A DNA stretch of 64,000 bases from Pseudorhodoferax sp047601025 (lineage in GTDB: Bacteria; Pseudomonadota; Gammaproteobacteria; Burkholderiales; Burkholderiaceae_C). This document shows, one piece after another, positions 24,900 through 33,252 of the stretch (within the stretch, counting starts at the first letter, position 1; the number at the start of each line of letters is the position of its first letter). Location: NCBI RefSeq assembly GCF_047601025.1, contig NZ_JASGJZ010000001.1:1550001-1614000 (forward strand). The letters are read 5' to 3'. The notes beneath the pieces are model-generated. The model was not told where the DNA came from. It ran no database searches and saw nothing but the letters and a program-made list of their open reading frames with translations. Both the position numbers and the translations under genes were made by a program.

Positions 24900-26612
24900 T
24901 CAGGCGGCGGGCGTGGCGGGAATCTGGTCCAGCTTGTTCACCGGCGGGCCGGAGAAGGCGGTCTTGAAGGCGCCGATGGCGCGCATGTCGATCTCCAGCA
25001 GGAACGGGCCCTTCTTCGCCCAGGCGTCCTGCAGCACCGCGGGCAGCGCGTCCAGGTTCTGCACACGGGCATGCGCCAGCTTCAACGAGGCGCACAGCTG
25101 CGCATAGTCGGGGGTGTGCAGCTCCACGTAGCAGCGGCGCCCGCCGTAGGAGGCGTCCTGGATGTTCTGGATCACGCCGTAGCGCTGGTCGTTCATCAGC
25201 ACGATCAGGCAGTCGCACTCCTCCTGCACCAGGGTAGCGAGTTCGCCCAGGTTCAGAATGAAGCCGCCGTCGCCGGCCAGGCCCAGCGTCTTGCGGCCCG
25301 ACTGCGTGACGGCCGTGCCGACCGCGGCGCCGATGGCCATCGGCATGCCCATGCCGATGCCGCCGCCCGTCGCATGCACGCCCGCATTGGGTTCGAAGAA
25401 GCGCAGTTCGCGGTTGCCCCAGGTGCTGTTGGAGACGGTGACGTCGCGCACCCAGTTGAAGTTGCGGCCCACCACCTGCTGCAGCTGCTGCACCAGCGCG
25501 GCGTAGGGCCCCAGCCCGTCGCGCAGCGTGGCCACCACGTTTTCGTGCGTCTGGCGCAGGTCGGCCAGCAGCTCGGGGTCGGCCTGGTAGCCGCGCGCCT
25601 CCAGCCGGTCCGCCAGGCCGGCCAGGGCCAGGGCCGCGTCGCCGCAGACGAAGCCGTCGTCGGCGTAGCAGCGGCCGGACTGGGCGGCGTCGACGTCGAC
25701 GCGGTACAGCGGGCGCGGCAGCTTCAGCTCGTACTTCAGCGTCTCGTTGCTGCGCAGGCGCGTGCCCACGGCCAGCATGGCGTCGCAGCGCTGGTAGAAG
25801 GCTTCCACCGGCTTCTGGATGTTGTAGGCGCCGAGCGAGGCCGGGTCGTCCTCGGGCACGATGCCGCGGCCCTGGCCGGTGCTGACGATGCCGAAGCCCA
25901 GCGCCTTGAGCCGTTGCACGGCGGCACGGGCATGGCGTGCGCCGCCGCCCAGCCACAGCAGCGGGCGGCGGGCCTTGGCCAGCTGGTCGGCGAGCGCGTC
26001 CAGCGCGTCATCGCTGGGGGCGAGCACGGCCACCGGCAGCGGCGCCAGGTCGGCCGGCATGGCGATCACGCTTTGCTGGATGTCGATCGGGATTTCCACG
26101 CTCACCGGGCCGGTGGGCGCCGTCATCGCGGCCTGCACCGCCGCCTTGAGCGTGGACAGGCAGGTTTCGGCGCTCAGCACGCGGAACGCGGCCTTGGAGA
26201 CGGCCTTCAGCATCGTCAGCTGGTCGGGCGCCTCGTGGATGTACGAGAGCTTCTTGTCCAGGTACTGGGTCTCGATCTGGCCGGTGATGTGCAGCAGCGG
26301 CGTGCCGGCGGTGTAGGCCTCGACCAGGCTGCCGGCGATGTTGCCGGAGGCCGGGCCGGTGCTGGTGATGCACACGCCCAGGCTGGAGGTGGAGCGGGCA
26401 TAGGCGTCGGCCATGTTGCCGGCGCCGGCCTCGCCGCGCGCCATCACGAAGCGCGTTTTGCCGCGCTGGGCGAAGGCGTCCAGGATCGGCATGTTGTGGA
26501 TCGAGATCACGCCGAACGCCGCCTGGACGCCGCATTGTTCGAGGAAGGCGGCGACGACGGCGCCGACGGTCACTTGCTGGCCGGCGGACGCGGGTTGGTT
26601 GGACTTATGCAT
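24900..26612 (-). CDS. Thiamine diphosphate-dependent enzyme (acetolactate synthase/decarboxylase superfamily)
   Basis: 570 residues with the three-domain layout of ThDP enzymes. The activating Glu is in MARGEAGAGNMADAYAR, the central domain has LWLGGGARHA, and the GDG...N cofactor motif is AGDGGFILNLGELATL...VLMNDQRYG. No small regulatory subunit is adjacent, so branched-chain amino-acid synthesis is unlikely. In this context it could decarboxylate or ligate a 2-oxo acid made after ring cleavage. It overlaps the SDR gene upstream by 8 bases, pointing to translational coupling. Confidence 0.88.
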   Translation of the reverse strand: MHKSNQPASAGQQVTVGAVVAAFLEQCGVQAAFGVISIHNMPILDAFAQRGKTRFVMARGEAGAGNMADAYARSTSSLGVCITSTGPASGNIAGSLVEAYTAGTPLLHITGQIETQYLDKKLSYIHEAPDQLTMLKAVSKAAFRVLSAETCLSTLKAAVQAAMTAPTGPVSVEIPIDIQQSVIAMPADLAPLPVAVLAPSDDALDALADQLAKARRPLLWLGGGARHARAAVQRLKALGFGIVSTGQGRGIVPEDDPASLGAYNIQKPVEAFYQRCDAMLAVGTRLRSNETLKYELKLPRPLYRVDVDAAQSGRCYADDGFVCGDAALALAGLADRLEARGYQADPELLADLRQTHENVVATLRDGLGPYAALVQQLQQVVGRNFNWVRDVTVSNSTWGNRELRFFEPNAGVHATGGGIGMGMPMAIGAAVGTAVTQSGRKTLGLAGDGGFILNLGELATLVQEECDCLIVLMNDQRYGVIQNIQDASYGGRRCYVELHTPDYAQLCASLKLAHARVQNLDALPAVLQDAWAKKGPFLLEIDMRAIGAFKTAFSGPPVNKLDQIPATPAA

Positions 26613-27402
26613 GGCGGGACAGGCCTCCGGAGATGTCGAGGTGGCTGCCCGTGGTGTAGGAGGACAGCGGCGTGGCGAGGAACAGGATGGCGCGTGCCGC
26701 CTCTTCGGGCAGGCCCAGGCGGCCGAGCGGGATCTCCTTCTTGGCGGCGAGCGCGCCGGTCCAGGCGGCCCAGTCGAGCGACTTGTCGTCGCGCGCCTCG
26801 AAGCGGCGGCGCCACTGGCCGGACTCGATCAGCCCGATCAGGATGCCGTTGACGCGCACGCCCATGGGCGCGAACTCGGTGGCCATGGAGCGCACCAGGT
26901 TCTTGACGCCGGAGCGGGCGGCCGAGGTGGCGACCATGTGCGGCTCGGGCTGCGCGGCCAGCAGCGAGTTGACGCAGACGATGGCGGCCTCCTCGCGCCG
27001 GCGCAGCTGCGGCAGGAAGGCGCGCGTGGGGTGGATCACCGAGAAGAACTTCAGCTGCAGCTCCTCGGTCCAGGCGGCGTCGGTGGTGTCGGCGAAGGTG
27101 GACACGCGGCCCTGGCCGGCGTTGTTGACGAGCACGTTGGCCGGGCCGAGTTCGCGCTCGCAGTCGGCGGCGAAGGCCTGCACCTCCGCGGCGTCGAGCA
27201 CGTTGCAGGGCGCGGCGAACAGGCGCGCCTGCGCCACGCGCTCGCGCAGGCCGGCCTCGGCGCTGCGCAGGCGTTCGACGTTGCGGCCGCAGATGGCCAC
27301 GGCGGCGCCATGGACCAGCAGCAGCTCGGCCGTGGCCAGGCCGATGCCGGAGGAGCCGCCGGTGACCACGGCGACGGTGCGGGACAGGTCGATCAGTTGC
27401 AT
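26605..27402 (-). CDS. SDR family protein with degenerate catalytic tetrad
   Basis: 265 residues from the ATG at 27402. The cofactor motif TGGSSGIG and the NNAG motif are intact. The active-site Ser146 is present, but Tyr and Lys of the YxxxK motif are replaced by Thr159 and Arg163 (VATSAARSG). I checked this on the DNA: there is no frameshift. It probably belongs to an SDR subgroup with altered chemistry, or acts as a non-catalytic partner. Overlaps the ThDP enzyme gene by 8 bases and follows the iclR-type gene by 8 bases. Confidence 0.88.
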   Translation of the reverse strand: MQLIDLSRTVAVVTGGSSGIGLATAELLLVHGAAVAICGRNVERLRSAEAGLRERVAQARLFAAPCNVLDAAEVQAFAADCERELGPANVLVNNAGQGRVSTFADTTDAAWTEELQLKFFSVIHPTRAFLPQLRRREEAAIVCVNSLLAAQPEPHMVATSAARSGVKNLVRSMATEFAPMGVRVNGILIGLIESGQWRRRFEARDDKSLDWAAWTGALAAKKEIPLGRLGLPEEAARAILFLATPLSSYTTGSHLDISGGLSRHA

Positions 27403-27410
27403 GGTGGTTC

Positions 27411-28241
27411 TCAGTGGGCGGGCAGCGGCTGCCGCCCGGCCGGTTCGAGGGGGCGGTAGTTCAGCAGGCCCGAGAGTTCGTCGGCCGCGGCACAGACCTG
27501 GGTGAGCAGCTCGTTGACGTGCGTGGGCTCGAAGCGCGGCGCCGGGATGGTGGCGCCCAGCGCCGCGACGACCTGGCCGCTGCTGTCGCGCACCGGCGCG
27601 GCGATCGTGGAGATGCTGGCCTCGAAGAAGCCCTCGCCCTGCACGTAGCCGCGCGCGCGGTCGGCCTGCAGCAGCGCGTGCAGCGCGGCCACGGTGGCCG
27701 GCGTGGCCGGCGAGAAGGACTCCAGGTGCTCCTCGGGGTACAGCGCGCGCAGCTCCTCCAGCGTCATGTCCTGCAGCAGCACGCGGCCGAACACGGTGGC
27801 GTGGGCCGGCAGCCGGGTGCCCACCTGCACGGAACTGGCGAACGGCTTGGGCGGCGCGACCTTGGCCACGTAGACGATGGAGCGCCCGTCGCGCACGACC
27901 AGGTTGCCGGGGTAGTGCGTCGCCTCGCACAGCCGGACCAGCACCGGCTGGCCGAGTTCGGTCAGGTCGAGCGAGGCCAGGTAGTCGAAGCCCAGGCGCA
28001 GCACGGCCATGCCCAGGCGGTAGTCGTTGCCCTCGGTGCGTTCCAGGTAGCCCATGGCTTCCAGCGTGTTCAGCAGGCGGAACACGGTGGAGCGCGGCAG
28101 GTTCAGCCGGCGCGCGCACTCGGGCGCGCTGAGCGTGCGGGCCTCGCCGAACTCGCCCAGCAGGCGCAGGCCGCGCTCCAGCGCGGGCACGATGTACTTG
28201 TCGTTGCCGGGACTGCCGTCTTCGGTGTCGGTCTCAGCCAT
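27411..28241 (-). CDS. IclR family transcriptional regulator
   Basis: 276 residues. An N-terminal winged HTH (ALERGLRLLGEFGEARTLSAPECARRLNLPRSTVFRLLNTLEAMGYLER) is followed by the IclR effector domain (LPAHATVFGRVLLQ ... GYVQGEGFFEASISTIAAPV). IclR proteins often control aromatic catabolism in response to pathway acids. Unusually it is embedded in the operon, in the same direction, overlapping the hydrolase gene by 8 bases. AGGGAGA precedes its ATG. It probably controls the whole cluster and itself. Confidence 0.92.
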   Translation of the reverse strand: MAETDTEDGSPGNDKYIVPALERGLRLLGEFGEARTLSAPECARRLNLPRSTVFRLLNTLEAMGYLERTEGNDYRLGMAVLRLGFDYLASLDLTELGQPVLVRLCEATHYPGNLVVRDGRSIVYVAKVAPPKPFASSVQVGTRLPAHATVFGRVLLQDMTLEELRALYPEEHLESFSPATPATVAALHALLQADRARGYVQGEGFFEASISTIAAPVRDSSGQVVAALGATIPAPRFEPTHVNELLTQVCAAADELSGLLNYRPLEPAGRQPLPAH

Positions 28242-29121
28242 GGTGCGTGTCTCCCTGGATGCGAGCGCAGGCCTCGCGGATCAGGCGTGCCACGGCTTGC
28301 GGTTGCTCGATGGGGCTGGCATGGCCGGCCCCGGGGATGGCAGCATACGGCGCGCCCAGGCGCTCGGCCCAGCCCTGGCAGGCCGCCGGCGGCGTCACCA
28401 CGTCGGCCTCGCCGCAATGCACCTCGACCGGCGTGGCGATGCCCTGGGCGGCGCCCAGGTCGCTGCCGGCCAGCAGCGCCACGGCCTGGCGGTAGCCGTC
28501 CGGCTGCAGCCGCGCGGTGTTCCAGCGCACCCAGGCGCGCTGCGCGGGCGTGGCGCCGGCGGACAGCAGGCGCTGGTCGATCTTGGCGGCCAGGCCGGCC
28601 ACGCCGTACTGCTCCAGCGCGGCCAGGCGCTCGCGCTGCACGCGGGCGCTGGCGGCCTCGTTGCCGGCCTGGCCGTAGCCGCCGGCCGGGCTGATCAGCA
28701 CCAGGCGCCGCACGCGCTCCATGCCGTAGGTGCGGGCGTGGGCCGCGGCCATCAGCGCGCCGAGCGAGTGGCCGGCCAGCAGCACGCGGTCCAGGTCCAG
28801 CGCCTGCAGCAGCCCCTGCAGGCGCTCGGCGTAGTCGGTGTCGCGCGGGGCCGCGGCCGGCAGCGGCGTGGATTCGCCGTAGCCGGGCGCGTCCCAGGCG
28901 ACGACCTGCAGCCCGTCCAGCGCCAGGGCCGTGTGCAGCCAGGAGGCCGCGCCCGAGCTGATGCCGTGCAGCAGCACCACGGCCGGCGCGCCGGCGTCGC
29001 CGCGGCGGCGCACGGAGAGCTGCGAGCCGTCCGCCAGCACGACGCGCTGCCACGGGAACGCACTGGCCAGCAGCGCGGTCTGCGGCTGCAGCAGGGGGGC
29101 GGCGTCGGCGGGACTGTTCAT
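28234..29121 (-). CDS. Alpha/beta hydrolase, likely C-C bond hydrolase
   Basis: 295 residues. Oxyanion region LLHGISSGAASW, nucleophile elbow GHSLG with Ser119, and catalytic His in PGAGHASPIEQP; an Asp is present in HCGEADVV. The size and the pairing with an extradiol dioxygenase fit a meta-cleavage-product hydrolase (as in BphD, TodF or MhpC). Esterase or lactonase activity is an alternative. Overlaps the iclR-type gene by 8 bases. Confidence 0.87.
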   Translation of the reverse strand: MNSPADAAPLLQPQTALLASAFPWQRVVLADGSQLSVRRRGDAGAPAVVLLHGISSGAASWLHTALALDGLQVVAWDAPGYGESTPLPAAAPRDTDYAERLQGLLQALDLDRVLLAGHSLGALMAAAHARTYGMERVRRLVLISPAGGYGQAGNEAASARVQRERLAALEQYGVAGLAAKIDQRLLSAGATPAQRAWVRWNTARLQPDGYRQAVALLAGSDLGAAQGIATPVEVHCGEADVVTPPAACQGWAERLGAPYAAIPGAGHASPIEQPQAVARLIREACARIQGDTHHG

Positions 29122-29164
29122 GGAGCTGGCTCGGCGGGCTGGCGGGCGGTGGCGCGACGTGCGC

Positions 29165-29704
29165 TCAGCGCTTGATCTTGGACAGCGGGTGGTCCGGCGG
29201 ATAGGTCGGCGTGATCGGCACCTTGGCGCCCAGCATCACGCACATCAGCGCGTCTTCCTCGCCGATGTTGTGCTCCTCGCGGTAGACGCCCGGGGGCACG
29301 GAGACCAGGTCGCGCTCGTTCAGCACGGTCTCGAAGCGCTCGCCGTCCTTCTCCAGGATCAGCTTCATCTTGCCGCGCATGACGAAGAAGACTTCCTCGA
29401 CGTCCACGTGGATGTGCATCGGGCCGATGTGGCCGGCCGGGATCAGCATCGTGGAGAACGTGAAGTGCTCGTTCGGCACGGTGTTGCTGTCCTTGGACAC
29501 GCCGGTGCCGCCGGTGCCCAGGTAGCGCATCTGCGCGCGGCGGAACTTGGGGTCGTAGTCGGCCTGGAACTTCAGCGCGTTCCAGTCGTAGCGGCGCGTG
29601 GCGAAGCGCGCGACGCGCGTGTTCATCCACTCCTCGAAGCTGGCGCCCTCGGGGCGGTCCCAGCTGCGCGGGGCGAGTTGTTGCTGTTCAGAGTGATCGC
29701 TCAT
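29165..29704 (-). CDS. Cupin-domain protein
   Basis: 179 residues. The cupin metal motif is visible as GPMHIHVDVEEVFFVMRGKMKL, with the His-x-His pair and the following Glu. The second cupin motif is VPPGVYREEHNIG with its His. The N-terminal 80 residues are a polar extension (FEEWMNTRVARFATRRYDW). It could be a ring-cleaving or isomerising cupin enzyme, or a sugar-isomerase-like accessory protein; nothing in the sequence decides. It sits between the second SDR and the hydrolase in the catabolic operon. Confidence 0.8.
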   Translation of the reverse strand: MSDHSEQQQLAPRSWDRPEGASFEEWMNTRVARFATRRYDWNALKFQADYDPKFRRAQMRYLGTGGTGVSKDSNTVPNEHFTFSTMLIPAGHIGPMHIHVDVEEVFFVMRGKMKLILEKDGERFETVLNERDLVSVPPGVYREEHNIGEEDALMCVMLGAKVPITPTYPPDHPLSKIKR

Positions 29705-29745
29705 GGGGGCTCCTTCGATGGATCAAGGGGTGGCGAAGAAATGGA

Positions 29746-30534
29746 TCAGTTCATGACGAAGCCGCCGTTGACCGGCAGCAGCTGCCCGGTCACGAAGCGG
29801 GCCAGGTCGGACAACAGATAGACCGCCGCGCCGCTGACGTCGTCGGGCAGCTGCTCGCGCTGCAGCGCGCGCTGCTCGATGTACAGGCGGTGGCGCGCCT
29901 CGGGCACGTACTGCGTGGCCTCGACCAGCACCAGGCCGGGCGCGACGGCGTTGATGGTGATGCCGTCCTCGCCCAGTTCGCGCGCCATGGCGTGGGTCAT
30001 CGCGATCACGGCGCCCTTGCTGGCCACGTAGGCCAGCAGGCGCGGTGCGCCCCACAGCGCGGTGTCGGAAGCCAGGTTGACCACGGCGCCGCGGCCGCTG
30101 GCCCGCAGCGCGGGACGGCAGGCGCGCGTCATGAGCCAGGTGCCGCGTACGTTGACGGCCATGACCTGGTCCCACGTGGCGATCTCGATCTCGTCCATGG
30201 TGCGGCCGCCGGAATCGGTGACGGCGGCGTTGTTGACCAGGCCGTCCAGCCCGCCCAGCGCCTGCACGGCCTGCGCGGCGCAGCGCTCGACCGCGGCCGG
30301 GTCGCCGATGTCCACGGCGATGCCGTCCGCCACGTCCAACCCCTCGGCGCGCAGCGTGGCCACGGACTCCTGCAGCACGTCGACGCGCAGATCGGCCAGC
30401 GCCACGCGCGCCCCGTGGGCACAGAGTGTGCGAGCGAAGGCCAGCCCCAGGCCGCGCGCGCCCCCCGTCACCAGGACACGGCGTCCGGCCAGCAAGGCGG
30501 CGGGAGCAGGAGCGGAAGGGTCGGTGGGATGCAT
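29746..30534 (-). CDS. SDR family oxidoreductase, classical active site
   Basis: 262 residues from the ATG at 30534; a GTG 12 bases upstream (30546) is an alternative start, and neither has a strong ribosome-binding site. NAD(P) motif TGGARGLG, NNAA, catalytic Ser and the YxxxK motif are all present (NLASDTALWG ... LAYVASKGA), unlike the second SDR of this cluster. Likely a dihydrodiol or alcohol dehydrogenase in the pathway. First gene of the long minus-strand operon, so the main promoter should lie in 30547-30716. Confidence 0.9.
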   Translation of the reverse strand: MHPTDPSAPAPAALLAGRRVLVTGGARGLGLAFARTLCAHGARVALADLRVDVLQESVATLRAEGLDVADGIAVDIGDPAAVERCAAQAVQALGGLDGLVNNAAVTDSGGRTMDEIEIATWDQVMAVNVRGTWLMTRACRPALRASGRGAVVNLASDTALWGAPRLLAYVASKGAVIAMTHAMARELGEDGITINAVAPGLVLVEATQYVPEARHRLYIEQRALQREQLPDDVSGAAVYLLSDLARFVTGQLLPVNGGFVMN

Positions 30535-30539
30535 GGTTT

Positions 30540-30574
30540 GTTCCACTGATGAAACGTTGATTTATTACTGGAAC
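30540..30574. promoter_or_regulatory. Candidate operator at the head of the catabolic operon
   Basis: GTTCCA (30540-30545) and TGGAAC (30569-30574) form a 6-bp inverted repeat with a 23-base AT-rich spacer, overlapping the start of the first gene. It is the only symmetric site I see in the otherwise empty 170-base gap before the nucleosidase gene. An IclR-type site is an inference. Confidence 0.35.
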
Positions 30575-30716
30575 GACCCCGCAAGATTAATGGCTGTTTT
30601 GCGAAATCGTGCATAGGGAAAACCCTTGCCGCATTCCGGCATGCGCAGCCACAGCGGCGCGCCCGGTGGCGCCGGCAAACAGGCGAAAGGGAAGGAAGTC
30701 GGGGCCGAGGCGGCCG

Positions 30717-31412
30717 TCAGCCGCGCAGCCAGTGCGCCAGGATGGCGCGGGCGCAGGGGCTGGCGACGTCGCGCACGAAGGCCGCGAAATCGACGTGGGC
30801 CGTGTCGTCGGCCCGGTCGGAGATGCTGCGCACGGCCGCGAACGGCAGCCCGTAGTCGTGGCAGACCTGGGCCACGGCGGCGCTCTCCATGTCCACGGCC
30901 AGCGCGTCCGGCAGCGCGGCCTGCAGCGCCTGCGACTCGGCCGCGCTGCAGACGAAGCGGTCGCCCGAGACCAGCAGGCCCCGGTGCACGCGTGCCTGGC
31001 CCAGCGCCGCGTGCGCGGCCCGGGCCAGCGCGGCGGCCAGCGCCGCGTCCGCGGCGAAGCGGCTGCGGCCGTACAGCGGCACCTCGTGGCGCGGGAACAG
31101 CGGCGAGGCGTCCATGTCGTGCTGCAGCAGCGCGGAGGAAACCACCACGTCGCCCACGCGCACCGCCGGCGCCAGCCCGCCGGCCACGCCGGTGAACACC
31201 ATGCGGCGCGGCGCGAAGCGCTCGGCCAGCAGCGCGGCCGTGGTGGCCGCGGCGACCTTGCCGACGCGCGAGAGCGTCACCACCACCGGCTCGCCCCACA
31301 GCCGGCCGGTGTGGACCTCGCGCCCGGCCAGCCGCACGGTGGCGGGCGCCTCCAGCAGGTCGAGCAGGCCCTGCTGCTCTTCGGCGAGGGCGCTGAGGAT
31401 GGCGGTGGGCAT
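30717..31412 (-). CDS. 5'-methylthioadenosine/S-adenosylhomocysteine nucleosidase-like protein
   Basis: 231 residues of the purine/uridine phosphorylase family. Family features: GVAGGLAPAVRVGDVVVSS, the MESAAVAQV motif with the ribose-binding Glu, and ISDRADD with the catalytic Asp. Expected reaction: hydrolysis of MTA and SAH to adenine plus the thioribose or ribosyl-homocysteine, feeding methionine salvage and removing SAM by-products. It lies 52 bases after the acyl-CoA ligase gene on the same strand. Confidence 0.87.
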   Translation of the reverse strand: MPTAILSALAEEQQGLLDLLEAPATVRLAGREVHTGRLWGEPVVVTLSRVGKVAAATTAALLAERFAPRRMVFTGVAGGLAPAVRVGDVVVSSALLQHDMDASPLFPRHEVPLYGRSRFAADAALAAALARAAHAALGQARVHRGLLVSGDRFVCSAAESQALQAALPDALAVDMESAAVAQVCHDYGLPFAAVRSISDRADDTAHVDFAAFVRDVASPCARAILAHWLRG

Positions 31413-31464
31413 GGCGGCGCGGCGATCGGCTCGGCTGCGGGACCGCGCCTGGCGGCGGTGCGGC

Positions 31465-33147
31465 CTAGTGCGCGACGGGGCTGCGCAGTTCGCGCCGCAG
31501 GATCTTGCCGACCGGCGTCTTCGGCAACTCCTGGCGGAACTCGACCACGCGCGGCTGCTTGTAGCCGGTCAGGTTGGCGCGGCAGTAGGCGCGCACGGCC
31601 TCCTTGGTCAGGCCGGGGTCCCTGCGCACCAGCACCAGCTTGACGGCCTCGCCGGTCTTGTCGTCCGGCACGCCGACGCAGGCCACCTCCCGCACGCCGT
31701 CGAGCTGGGCCAGCACGTCCTCGATCTCGTTCGGGTAGACGTTGAAGCCGCTGACCAGGATCATGTCCTTCTTGCGGTCGACGATGCGGAAGAAGCCGCG
31801 CTCGTCCATGGTGCCGATGTCGCCGCTGCGGAAGTAGCCGTCGGGCGTCATCACGCCGGCGGTCTCGTCGGGCCGCTGCCAGTAGCCGGCCATCACCTGC
31901 GGGCCCTTGATGGCGATCTCGCCGGACTGGCCGGGCGGCACGTCCTGGCCCGCGTCGTCCACCAGCTTGAACCAGGTGCTGGGCAGCGGCACGCCGATGG
32001 TGCCGGTGAACTCGGTGCTGGTCGTCGGGTTGCAGCTCGCCGAGGGCGAGGTCTCCGACAGGCCGTAGCCCTCGCAGATCGGGCAGCCGGTCTTCTCCAG
32101 CCACAGCCGGGCCACGGCGCTCTGCACCGCCATGCCGCCGCCGAGGGAGACCTTCAGGTGGCTCCAGTCCACGCTGCCGAAGTCGGGGTGGTTGGCCAGG
32201 CCGTTGAACAGCGTGTTGACGGCCGGCAGGCTGTGGATCTGGTGCCTGGACAGCTCCTTCAGCACGGCCGGCAGGTCGCGCGGGTTCGGGATCAGCACCA
32301 GCTTGCCGCCGGTGCGCATGCTCAGCATCATGCCGACCGTGAACGCGAAGATGTGGTACAGCGGCAGCGCGCAGGCGGTGGTCGGCTGCTCGCCCTGCGG
32401 CACGCGCGCCATGACCGGCTGGTTCCAGGCCTCGGACTGCAGCACGTTGGCGATCACGTTGCGGTGCAGCAGCATCGCGCCCTTGCTGACGCCGGTGGTG
32501 CCGCCGGTGTACTGCAGCAGGGCCAGGTCGTCCGGCCCGATCTGCGGCTTGGTGAAGCGCGCCGAGGCGCCCCTGGCGACGGCATCGTTGAAGCGCACCG
32601 CGCCCGGCAGCGAGAACGGCGGCACCAGCTTCTTGACCTTGCGCACCACGTAGTTGACCAGCGCGCCCTTCAGCAGGCCCAGCTGGTCGCCCATGGCGCA
32701 CAGCACCACGTGCCGGACCGGCGTGGCCTGGAGGCACTTCTGCAGCGTGGCCGCGAAGTTCTCGATGATGACGATGGCCTTGGCGCCGGCGTCGACGAGC
32801 TGGTGCTGGAGCTCGCGCGGCGTGTACAGCGGGTTCACGTTGACCAGCACGAGGCCCGCGCGCAGGATCGCGGCCACGACCACCGGGTACTGCGGCACGT
32901 TGGGCATCATCACGGCCACGCGGTCGCCGCGCGCCAGGCCCAGGCCCTGCAGGTAGGCGGCCAGGCGCGCGCTGAGCCGGTCCACCTCGCCGTAGCGCAC
33001 CTCGCGGCCCATGAAGCTGTAGGCCGTGCGGTCGGCGAAGCGGGCGAAGCTCTCCTCCATCAGCGCGACCAGCGAAGGGTAGACCGACGGGTCGATATCG
33101 GTGGGCACGCCCGGCGGATAGCTCTGCAGCCAGATGCGCTCGGTCAT
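31465..33147 (-). CDS. Long-chain fatty acid-CoA ligase-like AMP-binding enzyme
   Basis: 560 residues. The P-loop-like A3 motif is LQYTGGTTGVSKGAML, A5 GYGLSETSP, A7 YFRSGDIG and A8 DRKKDMILVSGFNVYPNEIE, with the catalytic Lys near the C-terminus (LPKTPVGKILRREL). Length and motifs match FadD. It adenylates and thioesterifies fatty acids for beta-oxidation or lipid synthesis. AAGGAG precedes the ATG. Monocistronic or leading the nucleosidase gene. Confidence 0.9.
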   Translation of the reverse strand: MTERIWLQSYPPGVPTDIDPSVYPSLVALMEESFARFADRTAYSFMGREVRYGEVDRLSARLAAYLQGLGLARGDRVAVMMPNVPQYPVVVAAILRAGLVLVNVNPLYTPRELQHQLVDAGAKAIVIIENFAATLQKCLQATPVRHVVLCAMGDQLGLLKGALVNYVVRKVKKLVPPFSLPGAVRFNDAVARGASARFTKPQIGPDDLALLQYTGGTTGVSKGAMLLHRNVIANVLQSEAWNQPVMARVPQGEQPTTACALPLYHIFAFTVGMMLSMRTGGKLVLIPNPRDLPAVLKELSRHQIHSLPAVNTLFNGLANHPDFGSVDWSHLKVSLGGGMAVQSAVARLWLEKTGCPICEGYGLSETSPSASCNPTTSTEFTGTIGVPLPSTWFKLVDDAGQDVPPGQSGEIAIKGPQVMAGYWQRPDETAGVMTPDGYFRSGDIGTMDERGFFRIVDRKKDMILVSGFNVYPNEIEDVLAQLDGVREVACVGVPDDKTGEAVKLVLVRRDPGLTKEAVRAYCRANLTGYKQPRVVEFRQELPKTPVGKILRRELRSPVAH

Positions 33148-33252
33148 GGGATCTCCTTCGACGTTCTCACGATGGCGCGCATTGTGGCGACCCCGGGCAC
33201 CGCGGCGCGGCGCGGCCCCGCGGCCCGCGGGGGCAAGCCGCGCGCCGCGCCG

